Shown: one piece after another, positions 17,235 through 25,097 of the stretch
How positions within the stretch are numbered: the stretch's first letter is position 1
How the letters are laid out: each line of letters begins with the position of its first letter
Assembly (NCBI RefSeq): GCF_963677035.1
Contig: NZ_OY781472.1
Coordinates: 682,001 to 746,000 of the forward strand
Origin: an uncultured Hyphomonas sp.
GTDB taxonomy: Bacteria > Pseudomonadota > Alphaproteobacteria > Caulobacterales > Hyphomonadaceae
Length of the DNA stretch: 64,000 nt
Direction of reading: 5' to 3'
Notes under the pieces: model-generated
What the model saw: the letters and a program-made list of their open reading frames with translations, nothing else
Told to the model about the DNA's origin: nothing
Database searches by the model: none
Position numbers and translations under genes: made by a program

Positions 17235-18137
17235 TTGTCCTATTCCTTCCGCCTGTCCGATCATAGCCTGACTGAGGGGGTGCGCCGCATCGCGCGCAGC
17301 CAGATCGAGACGGCGATTGCCGAGATTGACGATGAGACGCTTGGCCCGGTGACGACCGTCCACCAGCTGCGCAAGCGGTGCAAGAAGGTCCGCGGGCTCG
17401 TGCGTCTCGTGCGGCCAGGCTTCAAGGCGTACGGCGACGAGAATGCCGCCTTCCGGGACCTGTCACGCAGCCTTGCCGACCTGCGCGATGCCGGCGCCCT
17501 GCTGGAAACCGTCGCGGCGCTGGAGACGCGGTTCGGAGAGGTGATTAGCGGCACTTTCTTTGCCGATGTGCGCGAAACGCTCGCCGCCGCCAGCCCGCCC
17601 GCAGACGATGAAGACGTCACAGACCGGCTGGCCGTAGCACGCGCCGCGTTTGAGGATGCCCTCACCCGCACCGAGGGCTGGAAAGTCAAAGGCAAGGCGC
17701 CGGACATCCTCGCCCGCGGCGTAACGCAGACCTACAAGCGCGCGGTGAAGACGCTGAAGCAGGCCGAAGACGATGGCACGCCGGTCGAGTTCCACGAGTT
17801 TCGCAAGCGGGTGAAGTATCACTGGTATCATATGCGGCTCATGAAACATGTCTGGCCGAAAATGATCCATGCACGGATTGTCGAGGCGCGGCATCTGGCA
17901 ACGTCTCTGGGCGACCTGCACGATCTGGCCGTCTTCCGGCTGACCGTGTTGCCGCTGATCGAACATGCGGATGCGAAGACCGGCGAAGTGCTGGGCGGCC
18001 TGATCGAGGCGGAAGAGAAACGCCTCGCGCCGGACTGCCTGCACCATGGCCACCGCCTGTTTGCCGAAAAGCCCCGCCCCTTCGGCAAGGGAGTCGGCGC
18101 CTACTGGACCACCTGGCAGGAGACGGCGCGCACTTGA
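17235..18137 (+). CDS. CHAD domain-containing protein
   Basis: A 300-residue CHAD domain made of two helical halves. Conserved basic and histidine positions are visible in VHQLRKRCKKVRGLVRLVRP (near 43-62), FHEFRKRVKYHWYHMRLMK (near 181-199) and ATSLGDLHDLAVF (near 222-234). CHAD proteins bind polyphosphate, but the role of this one is not known. The start codon is TTG at 17235, which gives MSYSFRLS, the usual CHAD beginning. There is no fused CYTH domain. Confidence 0.9.
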   Translation: MSYSFRLSDHSLTEGVRRIARSQIETAIAEIDDETLGPVTTVHQLRKRCKKVRGLVRLVRPGFKAYGDENAAFRDLSRSLADLRDAGALLETVAALETRFGEVISGTFFADVRETLAAASPPADDEDVTDRLAVARAAFEDALTRTEGWKVKGKAPDILARGVTQTYKRAVKTLKQAEDDGTPVEFHEFRKRVKYHWYHMRLMKHVWPKMIHARIVEARHLATSLGDLHDLAVFRLTVLPLIEHADAKTGEVLGGLIEAEEKRLAPDCLHHGHRLFAEKPRPFGKGVGAYWTTWQETART

Positions 18138-18227
18138 TTTCCACTTGAACCCGGCCGCGTCCGGCTCTATCTCCCCCTTCCCTCGTATTGCCGCGGCTGC
18201 TGACCCCGACAATATGAGGAAAAGACA

Positions 18228-18764
18228 ATGTCACACCCCGCAAGCCGGGCCGCGCGACGCGTGGAGGCCCGCAAGCATGATGGCGACCGCAAGGCCGCCC
18301 GGGCCCATCGCGGGTTCGAACAGAAAAGCTGGAAACTGATCTACCGGCGGGCGAACAAGCTTGGCCGCGCGCGCCAGATCGGCAAGATATGGCCGCACCG
18401 GGAATGGGAGAAACTGATGGCCGATGCAGAACCGGTAAAGGTCCTGTTCGTCTGCAGCCACAACAAATGGCGCAGCCCGACGGGCGAAGCCATGTTCTCC
18501 CGCGCCCCCGGCGTTGCCACCCGCTCGGCCGGCACCGCGCACAATGCCCGGCACAGGATCACCTTGGCGGACATCCGCTGGGCCGACATGATCCTGGTCA
18601 TGGAGGACAAGCACGCCCAGCGCCTGCGCGCCGATTTCCGCCAGGAAGTCGCCTACAAGCCCCTGCACGTGCTGGAGATTCCGGACGACTACCAGTTCAT
18701 GGAAGACGAGCTGATCACCCTGCTGCGCGAAAAGTGCGAGCCGCTGATCTTCGGGGACGCGTAA
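18228..18764 (+). CDS. low-molecular-weight protein tyrosine phosphatase-like protein
   Basis: The C-terminal 115 residues form a compact phosphatase fold: KVLFVCSHNKWRSPTGE contains CX5R followed by Ser (Cys76, Arg82, Ser83), and IRWADMILVMEDKHAQRL and YKPLHVLEIPDDYQFM follow. The first 63 residues are a very basic extension rich in Arg, Lys and His. A strong GAGGAAAAG site precedes 18228, which favours the long form. An internal ATG at 18417 with GGGAGA upstream would give the usual short phosphatase, so both starts may be used. The substrate is unknown. Confidence 0.75.
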   Translation: MSHPASRAARRVEARKHDGDRKAARAHRGFEQKSWKLIYRRANKLGRARQIGKIWPHREWEKLMADAEPVKVLFVCSHNKWRSPTGEAMFSRAPGVATRSAGTAHNARHRITLADIRWADMILVMEDKHAQRLRADFRQEVAYKPLHVLEIPDDYQFMEDELITLLREKCEPLIFGDA

Positions 18765-18771
18765 TCGCGGC

Positions 18772-18800
18772 TGGCCACGGGCGGCCCTTGGCCCTATATA
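18772..18800 (+). promoter_or_regulatory. putative rnpB promoter
   Basis: TGGCCA at 18772-18777 and TATATA at 18795-18800 are separated by 17 bases. The -10 box lies about eight bases before the predicted RNA 5' end at 18809. The -35 matches only four of six consensus bases. Confidence 0.5.
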
Positions 18801-18808
18801 CCGCGCCA

Positions 18809-19180
18809 GACCAGACGGCCGGGCAGCCGCTGGTATGCTGGTAACGGCATACTGGAGGAAAGTCCGGGCTCCAGGGATACAGGGCGACGGCTAACGGCCG
18901 CCCGGCGCAAGCCGAGGGAAAGTGCCACAGAAAGCAAACCGCCCCTCCTTGCGAGGGGTAAGGGTGAAAGGGTGAGGTAAGAGCTCACCGCAGGCCTGGC
19001 GACAGGACTGGCACGGTAAACCCCGCCCGGAGCAAGACCGAATAGGGGGCGCGCATGGGCTGTATCCCGCCTGCGCCCCGGGTGTGTCGCGTGAGGTGCC
19101 TGGCAACAGGCATCCCAGAGGAATGGCTGCCAGACCTGAGCAATCAGGCGAACAGAACCCGGCTTACAGGCCGTCTGGTC
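18809..19180 (+). ncRNA. rnpB: RNase P RNA (M1 RNA), type A
   Basis: The ends form helix P1: GACCAGACGGCC at 18809-18820 pairs perfectly with GGCCGTCTGGTC at 19169-19180. Between them are the universal landmarks: GAGGAAAGTCCGGGCTCC near 18853, GCCACAGAAA near 18984, GGGTGAAAGGGTGAGGTAAG near 18961, AGACCGAATAGG near 19035, and the 3' ACAGAACCCGGCTTACA. The length (about 370 nt) is normal for alphaproteobacteria. It is the catalytic RNA that matures tRNA 5' ends. Confidence 0.95.
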
Positions 19181-19181
19181 T

Positions 19182-19238
19182 TTTCTCCCGGTCGTGCAAA
19201 GCACGGCAATTCGATCGAGGATCGAATTGAGGGAGAAA
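19182..19238 (+). terminator. nested hairpin downstream of rnpB
   Basis: TTTCTCCC (19182-19189) pairs with GGGAGAAA (19231-19238). Inside it lies a perfect ten-base arm palindrome, CAATTCGATC at 19207-19216 and GATCGAATTG at 19220-19229, with loop GAG. It may stop rnpB transcription, but the inner palindrome also looks like a dispersed repeat. Confidence 0.45.
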
Positions 19239-19253
19239 AGGCCCGAAGCGTAA

Positions 19254-19307
19254 GCGAGGGCTTCTCCGGTGCCGCGCCGCGGCCGTATTTGATCGAGGAT
19301 CCAATAC
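19254..19307. repeat. dispersed repeat with second GATC-GAG-GATC palindrome
   Basis: Bases 19254-19277 (GCGAGGGCTTCTCCGG then TGCCGCGC) recur at 20750-20773 with two changes. Just after, GTATTTGATC (19285-19294) faces GATCCAATAC (19298-19307) around the same GAG loop as the palindrome at 19207-19229. No gene lies between 19181 and 19351. Confidence 0.6.
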
Positions 19308-19351
19308 AGGAAAAGAAGGGGTTTTCAGACTGCTGATGCAAGCCACCCCGC

Positions 19352-20497
19352 TCAGTTCAGATTCATCGGATGGAACCTTCTCCGCGTATTCGACTCTTTC
19401 GTCTCCGGCAGCGGAAACTGTTCCGGCTCGGCAATCACCAATTCGAATTTGTAATCAGCCGCATTGCCCGTGCCCTGACGTTCCCGGACGGCATCGGAGG
19501 CTTCCTGCGGGAAGATGAAGCAGAAATCAGCCGGACAGTCCGGCCCCGTCTCGACGTCGGCCATGAAGCTCAGCGACTTGCTGCGCCAATCCGGCTTGGA
19601 CCATGCTCTGACGTCCGCCTCCTTCTGCACGAACAATTGCGCCTGCAGCGCTTGTCCTGCGGCCTCAGCCGTATCCATGCTGACAAGTATCACCAGCCGT
19701 CCGTCATCCGTAATGCCGTCCACGCGGTTGACGCTGACGGGCCAGCCTTCCGAATTCATGAAGCTTGGATCATCGCGTTCGGACAGTTTTGCCGGGAAGC
19801 GCGCGCCACTGCCATCCAGTTTCACGGCCTCATACGTCGCGTTCCCATTCGGCAGGGGATGAAAACCATACCCCTTTTCACCCAGCCTGAGCTGCCACTG
19901 CAGATCATTGATGGTGTCATCCAGTCCGTCCCACGCCTTGTCGGAATCAAATCCTTCGGCCTGGAGTTCTGCGCTCACTTCCTGAACCAGGGGGTCAAAC
20001 TTTGCGCCATACATCCCTTTGGAAAAATCAAAAAGGTTCTGTGCGGCGTATTTGCGTCCCGCTGTATCCTTCTGCAAATCCGGGGAGCTCTGAGATGCGA
20101 GCAGCGATTTTACGTACTCGCGGATGTAAAATAACCGCAGCACTTTTACGTCGTCACCCTGGTTGCACGCCTGGTTTGCCACGGCCTCCCTGGCTGTCGC
20201 CCGATGGGCTTTGACCATGTCGTCCCTCTTCGCGACAACCTCGTCGCGAAACGCTGTCCCGGCCATGACCTTCACGTCATTACCTTCCGGGGTTACTGAC
20301 GCAGAAGCGCTGATCCCGCGCTTGACCCGCTGCACTTCGAAATAGTTCAGCACGCGGCAGCGTTCATTGAACTCTGCGGCGCGCAGCCAGGTATCCAGTA
20401 CGGTATAGGATTCCAACGGTTCCTCACGCGCCAGTGAGGGCTGGGCCAGCGCCGTCCAGAAGAACAGACCGCCGAGAAGCGAAAGCGCAAGACGCAT
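19352..20497 (-). CDS. secreted hypothetical protein
   Basis: A 381-residue protein. Residues 1-23 form a signal peptide (RLALSLLGGLFFWTALAQPSLA) with a likely AxA cleavage site. The mature part shows no recognised domain. Its first half is helical with Cys residues in FNERCRVLNYF and NQACNQGDD, and its second half is mostly beta. The start at 20497 places the signal peptide at the N-terminus; an in-frame ATG 45 bases upstream adds a non-signal tail. Periplasmic location is inferred. Confidence 0.7.
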   Translation of the reverse strand: MRLALSLLGGLFFWTALAQPSLAREEPLESYTVLDTWLRAAEFNERCRVLNYFEVQRVKRGISASASVTPEGNDVKVMAGTAFRDEVVAKRDDMVKAHRATAREAVANQACNQGDDVKVLRLFYIREYVKSLLASQSSPDLQKDTAGRKYAAQNLFDFSKGMYGAKFDPLVQEVSAELQAEGFDSDKAWDGLDDTINDLQWQLRLGEKGYGFHPLPNGNATYEAVKLDGSGARFPAKLSERDDPSFMNSEGWPVSVNRVDGITDDGRLVILVSMDTAEAAGQALQAQLFVQKEADVRAWSKPDWRSKSLSFMADVETGPDCPADFCFIFPQEASDAVRERQGTGNAADYKFELVIAEPEQFPLPETKESNTRRRFHPMNLN

Positions 20498-20599
20498 GAG
20501 GATGACTCCGATTGTTGTGCCCGACACCCTATTCCTATTCACACGGGAATCAATGCGCCACTTATCCTTGCATTCTCAGGCCGCAACCTGTCGCCACCA

Positions 20600-21364
20600 T
20601 TGAGCCGGCCGCTGACTTATCCGCCTCCTCCAGAACCGGTGTATATTTGTCGGAATGGACAGTTTGCTCCGCTCCTCTCCGCCGCTTGCGCCGCACATGG
20701 AACCGGACGTAAACCCGTTCGCGGGAGAGGTGGGGCCCGCGTCCAAAGGGCGAGGGCTTCTCCGGCACCGCGCAGCGCAAGCAAGGGCTTCATCCGCATC
20801 CACACAGACTTTCTGCGGGAGATTCACATCATAGACAATTTCATCCTGATTTCCGGGTGCTCCGGCGGGGGCAAGTCGACGCTGCTGGAGGCGCTGAAGG
20901 CGCGCGGGTATCAGGTCGTCGAGGAGCCCGGCCGCCGGGTCGTGGAGGCTGAACAGGCAAGCGGCGGCCATGCCCTGCCCTGGACAGATATCGAGGCCTT
21001 TCTGCACCGCGCGCTGGACCTGGCCATCGCGGACCACCGGGCAGCGCGGCGCCTCTCCGGCCCTGTCTTTTTCGACCGGGGCGTGGTGGACGCAGCCGTG
21101 GCCCTGCGACACGTGACCGGACATCCCGGGGCAGAAACGCCGGCCAATGAATATCGCTACAACCAGAACGTGTTCCTTGTCCCGCCATGGCCGGACATCT
21201 TCACGGGCGACGAAGCGCGGCGGCACGGGATGGATGAAGCGGTCGCGGAATATGCCCGGCTGGAAGCGGCCCTCCCTGCGCTGGGCTATGACACGCACAT
21301 CCTGCCGAAAGTGCCGGTGACGGCCCGGGTGGACGACATTCTGTCCGCTCTGCGCCGCCTCTGA
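20600..21364 (+). CDS. AAA family ATPase (start uncertain)
   Basis: From about base 20834 the frame encodes a P-loop protein: DNFILISGCSGGGKSTLLEA (Walker A), VVEEPGRRVVEAE, LSGPVFFDRGVVDA (Walker B-like) and YRYNQNVFLVPPWPDIF. This matches small ATPases that resemble nucleotide kinases. No ATG, GTG or TTG lies close to the domain; the only in-frame ones are TTG 20600 and GTG 20639. The intervening 60 or so residues are low-complexity and overlap a dispersed repeat at 20750-20773. The real start may be a rare codon (ATC or ATT near 20831-20840, just after CGGGAG). Function unknown. Confidence 0.7.
   Translation: MSRPLTYPPPPEPVYICRNGQFAPLLSAACAAHGTGRKPVRGRGGARVQRARASPAPRSASKGFIRIHTDFLREIHIIDNFILISGCSGGGKSTLLEALKARGYQVVEEPGRRVVEAEQASGGHALPWTDIEAFLHRALDLAIADHRAARRLSGPVFFDRGVVDAAVALRHVTGHPGAETPANEYRYNQNVFLVPPWPDIFTGDEARRHGMDEAVAEYARLEAALPALGYDTHILPKVPVTARVDDILSALRRL
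20750..20773. repeat. dispersed repeat, second copy of the 19254-19277 word
   Basis: GCGAGGGCTTCTCCGG then CACCGCGC matches 19254-19277 with two changes. It lies inside the doubtful 5' extension of the ATPase gene. Confidence 0.6.
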
Positions 21365-21585
21365 CGCCTCATTTCTGGTGTTTGCGGCGAAGGCATTTCA
21401 GGCTGGACCAGTCCGCATCCCCGGCTTGAGGCCCAGCTTCTGCCAGAGCGGCTTGCCTGAATAACCTGCTGTTTTTGCCACGATGCCTCCTGAAAATATG
21501 CATTTTATACAGGAATATGGCACGCGCTGTGCAAAACTCAGATCCAGTTCTGCACTGGATCCGGCCGAAAGAGAGGGAGTCCATT

Positions 21586-22299
21586 ATGCTGAAACGCCTT
21601 TTGCTGAGCACGCTGTTTCTGGCTGTGCCTGCCTGCGCCAATAGGAATTTGTCCGAGGGTCCGCTGCCGGACCTGCCCGGGAAAGTGTTAATTGTCGGCG
21701 ATTCCATCTCCCTCGGCCTCGGCGCGATGGGACCGGACACACATTGCCCGCTGACCCCCGAATACAGCTCGCAGCAAAGAGCTTTTGGCCCTCAGGTCGC
21801 TGATGCACTAGGCGCCGACTATGTCATGATGGCCTGGCCCGGCATCGGCCTTGTACACAATTACGGCGACGACCAGACCCTTACGATGTCGACGCGGCTG
21901 ACGCAGACCGACGAAATGGCCCGGCTGGATGCAACCGGCCCGGTACAACTCGTCCTGATCAATCTGGGCACCCATGATTTTTTCATGAACGACCCGTCAG
22001 ACCAGTTCATCCCGGCGATGGAAGACCTGCTGTCCCGGATGCACGCACGCTATCCGGATGCGGCGATCTACGCCCTGACCGGCCCGATGCTGGAGGGGAA
22101 TGACCGGGTGTTTCTTGCCCATGCCGTGGAAACAGCGGTCGATACGGTGAATGCGGAGACAGGCTCAGCGATCCGCTACCTCGCCCTGACTGGCGGCGAT
22201 AAATCCGTTGCCTTTGGCTGTAGGTGGCATCCATCCGTGCCGGCACATGACCATATGGCGGAACAGATCCTCGACGATCTGCGCCCCCACACTCCGTAA
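21586..22299 (+). CDS. SGNH/GDSL hydrolase, putative lipoprotein
   Basis: A 237-residue protein with a signal segment (LKRLLLSTLFLAVPAC) ending in a lipobox-like VPAC. The SGNH blocks are VLIVGDSISLGLG (nucleophile Ser in block I, near 38), LINLGTHDFF (block III) and GCRWHPSVPAHDHMAE (block V with catalytic His). The pattern resembles carbohydrate-esterase family 2. The start at 21586 has GAGAGGGAG upstream and begins the signal peptide. It is probably anchored in the envelope; the substrate is unknown. Confidence 0.85.
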   Translation: MLKRLLLSTLFLAVPACANRNLSEGPLPDLPGKVLIVGDSISLGLGAMGPDTHCPLTPEYSSQQRAFGPQVADALGADYVMMAWPGIGLVHNYGDDQTLTMSTRLTQTDEMARLDATGPVQLVLINLGTHDFFMNDPSDQFIPAMEDLLSRMHARYPDAAIYALTGPMLEGNDRVFLAHAVETAVDTVNAETGSAIRYLALTGGDKSVAFGCRWHPSVPAHDHMAEQILDDLRPHTP

Positions 22300-22705
22300 T
22301 CGCCTGCCTCAGCACGTCTGCCAGACCAGACCTGGTTCCGCCCGGAATCTACCAGGCGGTTTACATACCGCCGCCCCTGACAGAGGGTGCAAACAGCATA
22401 TTTCGTTATGATATAATATATGCTTTAAGCTCTCGAAACGCTGCCCCGGATCCGGCACGATATCGCCCGGCAGGAGGGAAAAGGGGCACACGCAAAAATG
22501 GTAATTCACGGCGTTGCAACCGTAGAGATATCCGGCAAAGCTGAAGCAATACTGCCTGAAACTGTAATAATACCTGACAATTTCAGGCAACTGGCCAGCC
22601 TTGAATCGTTGACACGAATGGTTGCAGAGCCCAATTAAAATCGCATAAATGGGAACTTTAATCCGGAGCTTCCCATCAGTATCGCTTAGAGAGGCAGGTC
22701 CATCC
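22300..22705. other. 405-bp intergenic region with one weak small reading frame
   Basis: The region is AT-richer than its neighbours around 22400-22440. A 46-codon frame at 22498-22638 (MVIHGVATVEISGKAEAILP at its start) is preceded by CAGGAGGGAAAAGGGG, but the spacing is long and no family is recognised. CCTGAAA at 22556 and TTTCAGG at 22582 could pair. TTGACA at 22609-22614 could be a -35 box for the tetR gene, though no -10 at ideal spacing is seen. Confidence 0.3.
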
Positions 22706-23329
22706 ATGGCCCGAACAGCTGGCGCCCGGAACTACAACTTTGACGTGAAGCGCGCGGCGTTACTCGACAGCGTGATCACCTTCGCCCTGTCTGATGAAAT
22801 CGAGCGACCCTCCCTGCGCCAGCTGGCCCTCGCTGCCGGGACATCCGAGCCGACCCTCCGTCATTATTTTACCGACCGAAAGGGACTGATCATCGCCATG
22901 ATGGCCGAACTGGGGGAACGCGCCCGACCCATCTGGCAGGAATTGGAACAACCGTCTGAAAACATAACAGACGCGATCGATGAGTGTTTCCGGCATGCCC
23001 TGACGCGAATTGGCGACCAGCGTTTTTTCCGGATGCACGCTTTCGGAATGGTTGAAGGCATGGCCGAGCCGGGCGCCGGACAGGCCTATCTGGAACACAT
23101 CCTGGAACCTTCATTCTCCAGCATATGCAACAAGCTGTCGCGCACGCCGGGGGCTCCGGACGATCCGGACGAGATCCGGTCAGCCGCGATCGCCATGTTC
23201 TCCCCGGTTATCGTGACATGCCTGCACCAGCACTTGCTGGGCGGCCGGTCGTTTGCACCGCTCGACGATCGTTCGACGCTCCAGCACCTTCACAAATGGT
23301 TGGGCGGCGCGCTCCTGAAGACGGCCTAG
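22706..23329 (+). CDS. TetR/AcrR family transcriptional regulator
   Basis: A 207-residue regulator. The N-terminal helix-turn-helix is clear: RAALLDSVITFALSDEIERP, then SLRQLALAAGTSEPTLRHYF and TDRKGLIIAMMAEL (about 12-68). The C-terminal ligand domain is not assignable. The start at 22706 follows GAGAGGCAGG; an upstream ATG at 22649 adds a non-homologous tail. The stop overlaps the stop of the opposing threonine aldolase gene by four bases. Target genes are unknown. Confidence 0.88.
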   Translation: MARTAGARNYNFDVKRAALLDSVITFALSDEIERPSLRQLALAAGTSEPTLRHYFTDRKGLIIAMMAELGERARPIWQELEQPSENITDAIDECFRHALTRIGDQRFFRMHAFGMVEGMAEPGAGQAYLEHILEPSFSSICNKLSRTPGAPDDPDEIRSAAIAMFSPVIVTCLHQHLLGGRSFAPLDDRSTLQHLHKWLGGALLKTA

Positions 23330-24348
23330 GCCCGCAGCGCGTCCGCCACAGCCGCGATTTCGGCTTCCGCTGTGCTCCACGAACACACAAACCGGTAGGC
23401 CCCGCCGGTCGAGGGATAGAATTTTCCGCCTGCTGCCATCAGATGCCCTGCGGCCTCTTCGCTCAGCATGGGGAAAACCTCGTTGCCATCGACCGGAAAG
23501 GCGAGATCGAAGCCCGCCTGCATGAAGACATCCGCCAGCGCCTGCGCGCGGGCGTTCGCCTGCCCGGTGAGCTTCAGCCATAGCCCATCGTCCAGCATCG
23601 CGTGCGCCTGCGCCGCGAGAAACCGCATCTTGGGCGGCATGTGACCGGACCGTTTGGCACGTGCCCGCAACTCCGCAAATTTCTTCCGGGCCTCGCCGAA
23701 CAGGAGGATGATCTCGCACCCGATGGCACCGGTCTTGGTCAGGCCGAAGGTCAGTACATCGACCCCGGCCCGCCATGTCATTTCCGCAGCGGTCGCCTTG
23801 CCATTGGCCAGCACATTACCGAGACGGGCGCCATCGAGATGCACGGCCAGCCCCTTCTCTTTCACCAGCCCCGCATAAAGCGCAATTTCGGCTGCACGGT
23901 AGGCCGTCCCGCATTCCGTCAGATTGGTGAGGGACAGTGCCTCTGCCGGCGTTCCGTGCACGAACTCCGGATTGATCCCTGCAAGCGCCGTCTCCAGCGC
24001 CTCCCGGTCGATCCGCGCGCCGAACCCAGTCAGCAGCTGCAGCTTGCCGCCGCCGGAAAAGAATTCCGGGGCGCCCCGTTCGTCCCGCGCGATGTGCGCC
24101 TCTTCATGGCAGAGGACCGCACCGATGGATGAGCAGAAGCAGGACAGCGCCAGTGCATTGGACGCCGTGCCGGACGCGGTCAGCCAGTAGTCGAAATCCC
24201 CGGTTTCAAATAAAGCCGCCAGTTTTTCGCGCAGGCCGGCGGTGACGGAATCACCGCCATAGCTTGGCTCCATGCCGGTATTGACCGAGGCCAGCGCCTC
24301 GATCACCGCAGGGTGCGCGGGCGCCGATGTATCAGAAGAAAAGTTCAT
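23326..24348 (-). CDS. ltaE: low-specificity L-threonine aldolase (PLP beta-eliminating lyase)
   Basis: A 340-residue PLP enzyme of fold type I. SYGGDSVTAGLREKLAALFE (near 29-48) is the family start. LAVHLDGARLGNV (Asp172) is the cofactor strand, and LTFGLTKTGAIGCE holds the Schiff-base lysine (Lys205). It cleaves L-threonine or allo-threonine to glycine and acetaldehyde; stereospecificity cannot be read from sequence. The start at 24348 overlaps the SDR stop by four bases (ATGA), making it the last gene of a four-gene operon. Confidence 0.9.
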   Translation of the reverse strand: MNFSSDTSAPAHPAVIEALASVNTGMEPSYGGDSVTAGLREKLAALFETGDFDYWLTASGTASNALALSCFCSSIGAVLCHEEAHIARDERGAPEFFSGGGKLQLLTGFGARIDREALETALAGINPEFVHGTPAEALSLTNLTECGTAYRAAEIALYAGLVKEKGLAVHLDGARLGNVLANGKATAAEMTWRAGVDVLTFGLTKTGAIGCEIILLFGEARKKFAELRARAKRSGHMPPKMRFLAAQAHAMLDDGLWLKLTGQANARAQALADVFMQAGFDLAFPVDGNEVFPMLSEEAAGHLMAAGGKFYPSTGGAYRFVCSWSTAEAEIAAVADALRA

Positions 24349-25097
24349 GCCTGTACGTCCGGGGTTTGCCACATCAGATGCTGGCCGCCGTCGCTGGCGA
24401 TCATCTGGCCGGTCACGCTGGACGCGGCGATGAGATAGCGCATCGCCCGCACGATTTCCTCAGGCGAAGAGCCCTCCCCCGTCAGCGTCGCGGCCTTTTC
24501 GGCGGCGAACTCTTCCGGAGTCTGATGAACGCTGGCAAGCGTCGGGCCAGGGCCGATGCCGTTGACGCGGATATCGGGGGCAAGCGCCTGAGCGAGGGTC
24601 TTCGTGGCCTGCCACAGCGCTGCCTTGGACAGCGTATAGGTGAAGAAGACCGGGTTCAGTTTCCAGACACGCTGGTCGATCATGTTGATCACCAGGCCCT
24701 TTTCCCCGTCCGGCAGGCCGGACGCCATCTGCTGCGCCAGATGGATCGGCGCGCGGAGGTTCGGCTCCATATGCGCGTCCCAGTCATCCCGGGAATGGGT
24801 CAGCGCCGTATCGTCGTGGAAGGTGGAGGCAGAGTTGATCAGCAGGCTGACCGGCCCGCCGAGTGCCTTCGCGGCATCGGCGACGAGGCCGCTGCGGGCA
24901 GGTTCATCGGCGAGGTCGGCCTGCACCAGCTCTGCCGCGCCGCCGGCCTTGCGGACCATGTCGCAGGTCTCCTCGGCGCCCTCGGCGGAGCTGTGATAAT
25001 GGACCGCCACTTTCCAGCCGTCTTCGCCGAGCGCCAGCGCCATGGCGCGGCCGAGGCGGGCCCCGGCGCCGGTGACCAGCGCGATACCGGGCGTCAT
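24345..25097 (-). CDS. SDR family oxidoreductase, pteridine reductase-like
   Basis: A 250-residue short-chain dehydrogenase. The cofactor motif is TGAGARLG (9-16), with Arg in the TGxxxRxG form used by pteridine reductases. The active site reads INMIDQ then TYTLSK, so Tyr164 and Lys168 are present and the usual Ser is Asp151, again as in PTR1/FolM enzymes. NADPH-dependent reduction of a pterin is the best guess. The start overlaps the antiporter stop by four bases. Confidence 0.88.
   Translation of the reverse strand: MTPGIALVTGAGARLGRAMALALGEDGWKVAVHYHSSAEGAEETCDMVRKAGGAAELVQADLADEPARSGLVADAAKALGGPVSLLINSASTFHDDTALTHSRDDWDAHMEPNLRAPIHLAQQMASGLPDGEKGLVINMIDQRVWKLNPVFFTYTLSKAALWQATKTLAQALAPDIRVNGIGPGPTLASVHQTPEEFAAEKAATLTGEGSSPEEIVRAMRYLIAASSVTGQMIASDGGQHLMWQTPDVQA

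Noticed and set aside
18795..19200. Protein-coding frames across 18.8-19.2 kb
   Set aside because: The stretch is the RNase P RNA gene, with a perfect P1 helix and universal landmarks; the frames over it are shadows.
22309..22707. 132-codon minus-strand frame with many Cys and Tyr
   Set aside because: No family, unusual composition, and it overlaps the start of the tetR gene. It looks like non-coding DNA.
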